Source: Myxococcales bacterium (GTDB lineage Bacteria > Myxococcota_A > Polyangia > Haliangiales > Haliangiaceae). From it: a DNA stretch of 34,227 nucleotides. Shown here in pieces: positions 1 through 8,600 of the stretch. The stretch is taken from assembly GCA_016794545.1 (NCBI GenBank), contig JAEUJX010000481.1, positions 1 through 34,227 of the forward strand, in the 5' to 3' direction. Within the stretch, counting starts at the first letter, position 1. Each line of letters opens with the position of its first letter. A program made the position numbers and the translations under genes. Below the pieces are notes generated by a model. The model was not told the DNA's origin, made no database searches, and saw only the letters and a list, made by a program, of their open reading frames with translations.

Positions 1-1
1 C

Positions 2-463
2 GACGACGCCACCGTGGAGCGCCGCGAGGCACCCGCCGGCGCGCCGGGTCCCGCACCGAGCACCGAGCCCGCGATCCCGACGCCCGCCTCGCGCCAGGAC
101 GGGATCACCGCGGCACCGGTGAAGACCGACGCCGCGTCGTCCGGCCCCGTCGCGATCGCCCGGGTGAACGGGCTCGACGACTCGACGCTGACCGTCGACG
201 CGGTGACCGCGCGGATCCGCGCCACGTACCTGTCCGGCGTGCGGCGGTGCGCGGGCGGCAGGGCCGGCGCGGTCGAGCTCGCGTTCACCGTCGCGGAGGG
301 CGGCCGCGTCGTCGCGGCCACGACCGGGAGCGCGTTCGATGTGGGCGTCGCGGCGTGCATCGCCACCCTGGCGAAGACCTGGAGGTTCCGCGTCCCGACG
401 AGCGCCGGATCGAGGCCCCCGGCGAAGGCCCGGTTCGCGATGACGTTCACGCTCGGCTCGTGA
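2..463 (+). CDS. AgmX/PglI C-terminal domain protein, 5'-truncated by the window edge
   Basis: The frame is open from the first bases of the window, so the real start lies outside. About 153 residues are visible. The first ~50 are a Pro/Ala-rich linker. The rest has the shape of the AgmX/PglI C-terminal (TonB-C-like) domain: a helix with 'TYLSGVRRC', a strand 'AVELAFTVAEGGRV', a second Cys in 'VGVAACIATLAKTWRFRVP', and a closing strand 'RFAMTFTLGS'. Two conserved cysteines and the W-x-F-x-x-P motif are typical. In myxobacteria such domains end envelope-spanning or gliding-associated proteins with N-terminal TPR or zinc-ribbon parts. The missing N-terminus prevents a closer call. It converges on the toxin gene, with only 18 bp between the two stop codons. 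Confidence 0.7.
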   Translation, partial: DDATVERREAPAGAPGPAPSTEPAIPTPASRQDGITAAPVKTDAASSGPVAIARVNGLDDSTLTVDAVTARIRATYLSGVRRCAGGRAGAVELAFTVAEGGRVVAATTGSAFDVGVAACIATLAKTWRFRVPTSAGSRPPAKARFAMTFTLGS

Positions 464-481
464 CGGTCTCGGCGGGGCGCG

Positions 482-886
482 TCAGCCGATCGGCTCGACG
501 TTCGCCGCGATCGCGATCGCGGCTTCCGCCTTGGAGCACGCGCCCGACGCCACGTGCATCACGAGATCGACGAGCGCGTCCTCGGTGAAGGTCGGCGCCA
601 GGCCGTTGAGGCGAAGGAACACGATCATCGCGATCGCGGCGCATCGCTTGTTGCCATCGACGAACGGATGGTTCTGCGCGAGGTGAAACAGGTAGGCCGC
701 CGCCATCTCCTCGAGGCTCCCGTGTAACCAGACGCCGTCGAACGAGGCCGCTGGCATGGAGATCGCGGACTGGAGGAGCCCGAGGTCCCGGATCCCGCTG
801 CCGCCGCCGTACAGCGCGATCTGTTCCTCGTGCAGCTCGAGCAGCTCGTCGAGGCCCAGAAAGCGTGGGTTGGTCGCGACGTTCAC
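482..886 (-). CDS. doc: Doc/Fic-fold death-on-curing toxin
   Basis: This 134-residue protein has the length and motif order of the death-on-curing (Doc) family. The Fic-core motif HPFVDGNKR lies at residues 73-81, preceded by 'AAAYLFHLAQN' and followed by a hydrophobic helix. Doc of phage P1 inactivates EF-Tu by phosphorylation, while true Fic enzymes transfer AMP. The core here reads D-G-N-K-R, as in Fic, rather than the D-A-N-K-R of P1 Doc, so the modification cannot be predicted from motifs alone. The GTG start at 886 overlaps the antitoxin stop by 4 bp (GTGA), the usual coupling in toxin-antitoxin pairs. The toxin appears intact, with no frameshift or missing core residue. Confidence 0.85.
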   Translation of the reverse strand: MNVATNPRFLGLDELLELHEEQIALYGGGSGIRDLGLLQSAISMPAASFDGVWLHGSLEEMAAAYLFHLAQNHPFVDGNKRCAAIAMIVFLRLNGLAPTFTEDALVDLVMHVASGACSKAEAAIAIAANVEPIG

Positions 887-1110
887 CTGGCGAGACGCTT
901 GAAGGCGCCCGCGTACCTCGCGTGAGCCCAGTCCTTCGCGAGTCGGAATCGATCCGCATCCTTCTTCGACTTGATCGGCGCGATGATGATGACCTGCCCG
1001 TCGGTCGACACTTCGACGGTGGCATCCTCGTCGATGTTGGCGGCCTCCAGCAGCGCCCGATCCAGGACGACGGCCACGCTGTTGCCCGTCCGCGTGAGCT
1101 TCTTCACCAT
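883..1110 (-). CDS. AbrB/SpoVT-type antitoxin
   Basis: A 75-residue protein whose first ~47 residues form a swapped-hairpin AbrB DNA-binding domain, with the signature 'TRTGNSVAVVLDRALLEAAN' followed by an acidic turn and the strand 'VEVSTDGQVIIIAPI'. The C-terminal ~28 residues are basic and helical and are the likely toxin-neutralising segment. It is the first gene of the pair and is coupled to the Doc toxin by a 4-bp overlap. The expected role is to bind the toxin and repress its own promoter. Classical P1 Doc is paired with a Phd-type antitoxin. AbrB-type partners of Doc toxins are also known, so this is a recognised but less classical pairing. Confidence 0.85.
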   Translation of the reverse strand: MVKKLTRTGNSVAVVLDRALLEAANIDEDATVEVSTDGQVIIIAPIKSKKDADRFRLAKDWAHARYAGAFKRLAR

Positions 1111-1146
1111 GTACGTACAGTCTATCGGAGCAGTACGTATATTCAA
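1111..1146 (-). promoter_or_regulatory. Candidate promoter and operator of the AbrB-Doc pair
   Basis: Two copies of the palindrome TACGTA (1112-1117 and 1134-1139) lie immediately upstream of the antitoxin ATG, centres 22 bp apart, close to two helical turns. On the minus strand a -35-like TTGAAT (1146-1141) and a -10-like TAGACT (1124-1119) are separated by 16 bp. One palindrome falls in the spacer and the other between the -10 box and the ATG. The ATG is only 8 bp past the -10 box and has no Shine-Dalgarno sequence, so the transcript may be leaderless. This arrangement fits autorepression by the antitoxin. The promoter boxes each match consensus at four of six positions, so they are tentative. 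Confidence 0.5.
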
Positions 1147-2453
1147 GGAGCGTCCCGACGGCGCCGGCGGACGAGCAAGCCCGATGCGAGCAGGGCGAGA
1201 CCGAGCCCGCCGCCGCCGCCGGTGCTGCAGCCGCCCGAATCGGGGGCCGGCTCGTCGGTCGGATCGCCGCCGTCCTCCGTCGGTCCCGTCGGTCCCGTGC
1301 GCGGGTGCACGACGATCGACATCGTCTGCTTCGGTCCGAACCACGCGACGCCCTCCTGCACGAGCTGGAACGTCTCGTCGAACGTCGTCGTCTCGTCGAC
1401 CTCCGGAGCCACCATCGCCCACGAGAACCGGCCGGTCGCACCGGGCGCGGTCGTCATGTCCGGCGGCGTGGGACGGTTCGGCGCGACCCAGTTCTCCTCC
1501 TTGAAGAACGCGGACGCGCGGTCCTGCGGGTCCTGCGTTCCGACGCGTGTCTTCGCGGCGGTCCAGGTGACGTCGCCCGTGTTCTCGAGCTCGAGATAGA
1601 CGACCGCCTCCTCTCCCGACACCAGCTCGAGCGGCGCCTGCACCGCGGACTCCTTCGCGCCGAGCGCCGACGCCGGGCAGTGCTTCGCCTCCCCGCTGCC
1701 GGTCGCGCGGATCGCGAGGTGGTTCGCCACCACGCGCTGCGAGCCGTCGGAGGGGTTGTTGACCACGCCGGTGCCGGCCAGCCACATCGTCGAGCTGCCG
1801 CCGCCGTCGAGGTTCACCGCGTCGGTCGCGCCGAGGCCCGACAGCAGCGTCTCCATCTCGTCGCACGTCATGCCGATCCGGTTCGTGGCGCGGCCGTCGA
1901 TCACGGCGAGGAACAGCTTCGTGCGATCCGCGTTGAAGCCGAGCGCCGTGCGCGGGTGGCGCGCGGTGCACAGCGCATCTCCGTTGTTGTCGCGGCCCAT
2001 GCCACCGACCAGCAGCGTCGGGTGGCCGCTCACCACCTCGCGCGCCCACGGCGCGACGCCGCCGGTGCCGCCGTGCGCCGGGATCGCGACCTGGTTCGGG
2101 CCGAACTGGATCGGCGCGACGTAGGTGCCGTCGGTGCCGCCCCACGCGACGCCGTTGCTCATCGAGGGCCCGTTGGTCGAGTAGGTCTCGAACGAGAAGA
2201 AGTCGCCGTTCACCGCCGCCTGCGCGCCGACCGCGGTGCCGAACGCCGAGACGGTCCGCTGGCGCTCGCCCGACGCGGTCGCGCGCACGCTGACGCCGGG
2301 CGCGCACAGATCGACGACGAGCACGTTGATGTTCTGGTTCGTGGTGACCCGGCGGAGGCGTCGCACGCCGGGGGCCGGATCGGTCCACGTATCGGCGGCC
2401 TCGACGGGCATCGCGAGCGACGCGAGCACGAGGCAGATGACAGACGAGCGCAT
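1143..2453 (-). CDS. Secreted phosphodiester glycosidase (NAGPA-like) with NBR1-like Ig domain and MYXO-CTERM-like tail
   Basis: A 436-residue exported protein. The ATG at 2453 gives a clean signal peptide ('MRSSVICLVLASLAMPVEA'). Residues ~45-275 match the phosphodiester glycosidase fold of the NAGPA family, with 'AAVNGDFFSFETYSTNGPS', 'RTALGFNADRTKLFLAVIDG' and the signature 'AVNLDGGGSSTMW'. Residues ~300-385 look like an NBR1-like beta-sandwich ('LENTGDVTWT', 'APGATGRFSW', 'GVAWFGP'). The tail is a Pro/Asp-rich linker, then a Cys next to a poly-Gly run, a hydrophobic helix and the cluster RRRRR. That matches the MYXO-CTERM sorting signal of myxobacteria, which is processed for surface anchoring. 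The substrate is unknown: family members cleave sugar-phosphodiester bonds in glycoproteins or exopolysaccharides. It is transcribed divergently from the giant TPR gene. Confidence 0.8.
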   Translation of the reverse strand: MRSSVICLVLASLAMPVEAADTWTDPAPGVRRLRRVTTNQNINVLVVDLCAPGVSVRATASGERQRTVSAFGTAVGAQAAVNGDFFSFETYSTNGPSMSNGVAWGGTDGTYVAPIQFGPNQVAIPAHGGTGGVAPWAREVVSGHPTLLVGGMGRDNNGDALCTARHPRTALGFNADRTKLFLAVIDGRATNRIGMTCDEMETLLSGLGATDAVNLDGGGSSTMWLAGTGVVNNPSDGSQRVVANHLAIRATGSGEAKHCPASALGAKESAVQAPLELVSGEEAVVYLELENTGDVTWTAAKTRVGTQDPQDRASAFFKEENWVAPNRPTPPDMTTAPGATGRFSWAMVAPEVDETTTFDETFQLVQEGVAWFGPKQTMSIVVHPRTGPTGPTEDGGDPTDEPAPDSGGCSTGGGGGLGLALLASGLLVRRRRRDAP

Positions 2454-2647
2454 GCCCGCGATCAGGCAAGACGCGGTCCAAACGGCGCGCGTGTGATTGC
2501 GCAGACATCTGCACGAACGACCGTCCGCGCTGCCCACGATCATGGGCAGGAGTGCGGCGTGCCGTCCGCGGCCGGGTCGATTTGGCGAGAACGTCAGGCC
2601 GCACGCCAGCTTGCGCTTCCGGATGGTGGTATCGTGCCGCTGCGGGG
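2454..2647. promoter_or_regulatory. Divergent intergenic region, glycosidase / giant TPR gene
   Basis: This 194-bp gap separates two divergent genes and must hold both promoters. I see no convincing sigma-70 boxes or operator. A GGGG run directly precedes the ATG at 2648 and could act as a weak ribosome binding site. Several frames run open through it because of the high GC content, but none has a recognisable product. Confidence 0.3.
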
Positions 2648-5600
2648 ATGAGCGACGACACGTTGCCTACGCATCGGATCGATCCACTCGAGGCCCGGGT
2701 GGTCACGTTCCGGCAACAGCCGGAAGCCAGAGGATTTGCGGAGCTGCGGCAAGCGCTGCGCGACGCCGGTCGCGGCGAGCTGCTCGCGGATGTGTGCGCG
2801 ACGTGGGCGCAGCACGAGCGCGATCCGGTGCGCGCCGCCGATGCGTGGTCCGAGGCCGGCGAGGCGATGGCCGTGCTCGGCGAGCCGGGCACCGCGGTCG
2901 AGTACCTCCAGAACGCGCTCGACCTCGACCCCACGAACGACCGCGCGGCGGATCGCCTGCTCGAGCTGCTCGAGCCGCACGACCCGGCCGCCGCCGTCGA
3001 GATCATCGAGCGCGAGCTCGGCGAGCTGGCGAAGAAAGCGGGCGGTCAGGGGCAGCGCGCGAAGGCCGAGGTCACGCAGCGTCGCGCGGCCCACCACCGC
3101 AAGGCGGCCGAGCTGTGGAACGACCACCTCGGGCGCGTCGACCGCGCGCTGTGGCACTACCAGCAGGCGTGGAAGCTCGAGCCAAGCCGCACCGAGTCGC
3201 TCGATGCCGCGCGCCAGCTCTACGCGTCGCTCGGCGACGAGGGCATGGTCGGCAAGCTGTTCCAGGCCGAGCTCGACGTGCTCGGCAACGCGCCCGCCGC
3301 CGCCGGCCGCAAGGCGTACATCCGCCTCGAGCTCGGCAAGCTCGCGCTGCGCAACAAGGACCTCGAGAGCGCGGCGAACCACCTCGAGGAGGCGAGCAAG
3401 CTCGATCCGCAGTCGCTCGAGATCGCCGAGAAGCTCGCCGAGGTCTATGCCTCGCCCGGGTTCCGCGACGGCCAGACCCGACACCGCGCCGGCGAGCTGT
3501 TCGTCGAGCTCGGGCGCCAGCGCCTGAAGACGCGCGACGATCAGACCGGCATCAACTACCTGCGCCGCGCGGTCGGCGTCGATCCGTACTCGAAGGGCTC
3601 GAGCGAGGCGCTCCAGGAGGCGCTCCAGGTCTCGTCGGAGTGGGCCGAGCTCGATCGGATCCTCCGCCACCGGTCCGCGCTCGTGCAGGACCCCGAGGAG
3701 CGCGCGAGCGTGCTCCGCCGGCGGGCCGCGCTGTACCGCAACCAGCTGCCGAACCGGCAGGCGCTGATCGAGGTGCTCACCGAGCTCGTCGCGTACGAGC
3801 AGCCGGGCAGCAAGCCCGCGCGCGAGCTGCGCGACCTGCTCCGCGACGATCAGGACTGGGAGGCGATGAGCCGCCTGATGGAGGCGGAGATCAACGCGCT
3901 CGCGCAGAACCCCGAGACGCCGTCCGACATCATCGTGATGGAGATCCTCGAGCTCGCGACCGTCGCGCGCGAGCACATGGGCGATCGCGATCGCGCCGCC
4001 GAGCTCCTCCACCAGGCGCTCGGCGTCGATCCGATGCACGAGGAAGCGCTCGCGCGCTACGTCGATCATTTCCGAGAGCGGCGCGACTGGCGCGGCCTGA
4101 TCGACCTCTACGAGTTCGCGCTCGACAACGCGCGCGAGGCCGGCGCCGACGCCGACGACATCATCCACCGCCTCGAGGAGATCGCGCAGCTCGCCGAGCT
4201 GCGGCTCGGCGACATCGACCGCGCCGTCGAGGCGTGGCAGCGGATCGCCGAGATCGAGCCCGGCAGCCCGAAGGTGACCGAGGCGCTGCGCCGCCTGACC
4301 GCGCGCAGCAAGATGTGGCAGCAGCTCGTCGCGAGCCTCGAGATGGAGCTCGCGAACGCGAACGATCCGATCCAGCGCATCTCGATCCTGAAGAAGATGG
4401 CGCAGACCTATCGCGAGCGGCAGATCGACCCGCGCCGCGCCATCGAGCTGTACGAGCAGATCCTCCAGGAGAACCCGGGCGACGACCAGACGCTGAAGGC
4501 GCTCGCCGAGATGTACGAGCGCGAGGGCGACGACGCCGGCCTCGCGCACACGCTGCGCCGCACGCTCGAGCTCGAGGAGCAGCGCGTGATCGAGACCATG
4601 CGCCGCGCCGGGAAGGCGACCGACGGGCCGAAGGAGTGGCCGGTCGCGAAGCGCGCCGAGCGCCTGACCATGCTGCGCCGCCTCGCGCTGCTCTACGAGA
4701 CGCGGCTCGCGGACGTCGACGGCGTGGTCTACGCGTCGAGCGCCGTGCTCGAGCTGCTCCAGGGCGACCGCGACGCGCTCGACCGCATGGAGCGCGTGCT
4801 CGAGAAGGCGAACGATCCGCGCCTCGAGAAGACGCTCGAGTATCACGCCGCCTCGTCGACCTCCCCGGCCGAGCGCGCGAAGCTGCTCAAGCGGCTCGCG
4901 AAGCTCGCGGCCGAGCGCCAGGACGACATGGCGGCGCTCGATCGCTGGGAGCAGACGCTGAAGGCGTCGCCGTCGGATCCCGACGCGCTCGCCGCGCTGT
5001 CGGAGCTCTACGAGCGGGTCCAGCGCTGGCAGGAGCTCGCGCAGATCCTCGAGCGGCTCGACGGCGGCCGGCCCCTCCCCGCCCAGGGCACGCCCGATGC
5101 GGCGATCCGCGCGCTCGAGCTCGAGCGCTACGCGACGGTCGTCGACACGCACCTCGGCGACGCGCCGCGCGCGATCAAGGCGTGGCACCGCGTGCTCGAG
5201 CTGACGCCGAGGAACCGCACCGCGCTCGCCGCCCTGTCGCGGCTCTACCGCGGCGCCTCGAAGTGGCGAGAGCTCGCCGATGTCCTCGGCTCGCAGATCA
5301 TCTCGTTCTCGCAGCTCGTCGCGCCCGACGACCGCGAGAAGGCGTGCGAGGCCGCGATGGAGCGCGCGGAGCTGCTCGAGGAGCGGCTCGGCGCGCCCGC
5401 CGACGCGATCAGGGTGCTCGATCACCTGATCCGCGAGCTCAACCCGAACCACCTCGAGGCGCACACCGCGTTGCGCCGGCTCCACGAGGCGCGCGGCGAC
5501 TTCGACGCCGCGGTGCGCATCGCCGAGCGCGAGATGTATCTGTCGCCGGAGCCGATCCGGAAGGTCGCCCGCGGCCTCGAGATCGGCATGATCTGCCGCG

Positions 5601-8600
5601 ACCGCCTCAACAACCCGACGCGCGCGCTCCAGGCGTTCAAGCGCGTGCTCGAGCTCGACCCCGAGCAGGACGAGGCGCTCTCGGCCTCCGCCGACCTGCT
5701 CGCTCGCCTCGGCAAGTGGAAGGACTACGTCGTGATGCTGGAGCGCATGCTCGCGCTCTTGCCCGGCCGCGACACGCCGGAGGCCGCCGCGTACGCCGAG
5801 GACCGCCGCGCGCTCGTGCAGCGGATCGCCGCCGCGACCGCCGACAAGCTCGCCGATCCGAAGGGCGCGTTCCGCTGGTGGCGCCGCGCGCACGACGAGG
5901 CCCCGGACGAGCAGACGCTCGCCGACGTGCGCCGCGCCGCGGAGTCGTACGGGCTGTGGCGCGAGCTCGCCGAGGTCCTCACCGACGAGCGCAAGCGCCT
6001 CGTGGCCGCCGGGACGTCCGGCGTGCCCGCCGAGCCCGAGCGCTTCGTCGCGCTGTCGCGCGAGCTGTCGGGCCTGCTCGAGCGCCGCCTCGGCGACAAG
6101 CCGCGCGCGATGACCACGCTGTCGGAGGCGCTCGCCGTCGCGCCGCGCGATGCGAGCCTGCTGTCCGAGCTCGAGCGCCTCGCGGCGGAGCTCGACCATC
6201 GCACGCACTGGAAAGCGCTGCTCGACGCGTTCGAGGTCGCGCTCGCCGCCGCCGCCCCGCCGGAGCGCGTCGACCTCTACCTGCGCCGCGCCAAGATCCT
6301 CGAGGACCGCGTCAACGATCCCAAGGGCGCGGTCGCGGACGTGCTCGCCGCGTTCTCGTGGGCGCCCGAGCGCGAGGAGACGCGCGCCGTGCTCGTCGCG
6401 CTCGCCGGCAAGGCCCGCGCGTGGAACGACGTCGTCGCCGTCGACTCCGCCCTCGTCGAGCGCGCGCCGACCTCTCCGCGCCGCGTCGAGCTGCTGCGCC
6501 GCAAGGCCCAGGTGATCGAGGAGCAGCTGAAGGACGCCCCCCGCGCGTTCCGCACGCACCTGATCGCGCTGCTGCTCCAGCCCGACGATGCCGAGACCGC
6601 GTCTCACCTGTGGCGCCTCGCGCGCGTGATCGGCAAGTACCGCGAGGCCGACCGGATGCCCCACGCGGAGCCGCCGTCGGCGACGATCCAGGCCGAGCCC
6701 GCGATCGCCGAGGCGGTGGCACAGGCCGCGCGCGCCAACCCGGGCCGCCCGGCGACGCACGTGCCGCGCCGGCTCTCGACCGAGCCGCTGGCAGACGCAG
6801 ATCTCAAGATCGGCGACACGACCGACGCGAACCTCGAGGCCAACCTGTCCGTCGGCGACTCGACGCAGCCGCTCGATCTCACCGAGATCGAGATGCAGGC
6901 GCAGTCGCAGGCGATGAAGGCGCTCAAGGTCCCGCAGGGCGAGTTCCAGGCCGAGAACGCGACGATGACGCTGTCGCAGAGCGACCTCTCGAAGCTGATC
7001 GTGCCGCCGCGCGTGCCGGCGACCGCGAAGGGTCCGCCGAAGCCGCCGCCGCGCCCGCCGAGCATCCGGCCCCCGCTGCCGGGGATGGGCCGCGCGCGCA
7101 CGCCGACCGGCGGACCGCCGCCCGCGCCGCGGAAGGCGCAGGCCTCGGTGCGCCGCGCGCCGCTGCCGACGCTGCCCCAGCGCTCGTTCGAGTCGCCGTG
7201 GGAGGAGCTCGCGGTCGCGTACGAGTCGCTGCCGGTGACCGATGCCGAGTCGCGCCTGCGCTGGCTCTACCGCGCCGCCGAGGTGTGGGAGACCGGTGGC
7301 AAGGACATCCCGCGCGCGTTCGACGCGCTCGCCCGCGCGTTCGCGCAGGCCAGGAGCACGCCCGGCGGTGACGCCGAGGTCCGTGCGCGCCTACACCGCG
7401 TCGCGCAGGAGCACCGCGCGTGGGACCGCCTCGCCGACCTCTACGAGGGCATGGCCGAGGAGGCCGACACCGCCGCGGCCGCGACCGACCTCCTGATGGA
7501 GGTCGCGAACATCCGCTACGAGCAGAAGAAGCCGCGCGACGCCGAGGCGCAGCTGCGGCGCATCCTCGGCATGCTGCCGAACGAGCCGGTCGCGCGCGCG
7601 CGCCTCGAGGAGCTGTATCGCGGCGAGGGTCGCTGGGTCGAGCTCGCCGCCTCGCTCGAGGAGCGCACCGATCCGCGGCTCGGCACCGCCGCCCCGGAGG
7701 CCGAGCGCCCGCAGCTGCTCCGCGAGCTCGCGTCGATGTACACCGACAAGCTGCAGCGCCCGCACGACGCGATCGACGCGTTCGAGCGCCTGCGCCTGCT
7801 CGTGCCGCAGGACACGAGCGTGCTGTTCCAGCTGGGCACCCTCTACAGCGCCGTCGGCCGCTGGTCGAAGGTGATCGAGACCCTCGCGCGCGTCAGCGAG
7901 GTCGCCGAGGGCACGCCCGAGGCGCGCGACGCGCTGCACGCGATCGCGAAGATCTACGTGAAGGAGCTCGAGCTGCCCGATCGCGCGCTCGATGCGTACA
8001 ACCAGATCGTCACGACGTGGCCCGACGACACCGAGGCCTGGGCGCAGCTCGATGCGCTCTACCAGCAGAACGCGCGGTGGACCGAGCTGTCCGACGTGCT
8101 GCGGCGCCGCGCCGCGCTCGAGCGCGATCCCGCGCAGCGCGCCGCCCTCCTGTCGCGCCGCGCGCAGGTGCTCACCGACTGGCTGAGCTCGCCCGAGGAG
8201 GCCGCCGCAGCGCTGCGCCACGCGCGCACGATCGCCCCCGACGACGCCGCGCTCGCCGACCAGCTCGTCGCCGCGCTCGTCAAGGCGAACCGCGACCGCG
8301 AGGCCGCCGCGATCCTCGAGGATCGGATCGACACGCTCGCGAGCGTGAAGGCGCCGGCCACTCCGCCGCGCGGCGAGCTCGCCGCGCTGTGGATCCGGCT
8401 CGCGCAGCTCCGCCTCGACCGGCTCGACGACAAGGACGGCGCGAAGGCCGCGATCGACGAGGCGCTCGCGCTCGTGCCCGAGCACCCCACGGCGCTCGCG
8501 GTGCTCGCCAACGTCGCATCGCCGGACGACGATCCGCGCGCGTTCGCCGACGCGAAGCTGCGCGAAGCCGAGCGCGCCACCGACGACGACGTGCGCCTCG

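Noticed and set aside
883-3006. 707-codon minus-strand frame running through the antitoxin and glycosidase
   Set aside because: Only its last 75 codons (the antitoxin) are credible. The rest is an Arg-rich shadow of the glycosidase gene.
2594-6760. 1388-codon open frame on the minus strand opposite the TPR gene
   Set aside because: It is an antisense shadow of codons rich in CTCGAG-type pairs. The product shows only Leu/Arg/Glu/Val mirror composition and no domain.
2497-7371. Long open frame of 1624 codons overlapping the TPR gene in another frame
   Set aside because: The product is almost entirely Arg/Ala/Pro/Gly, the mark of an out-of-frame reading of GC-rich DNA, while the overlapping frame gives consistent TPR motifs.
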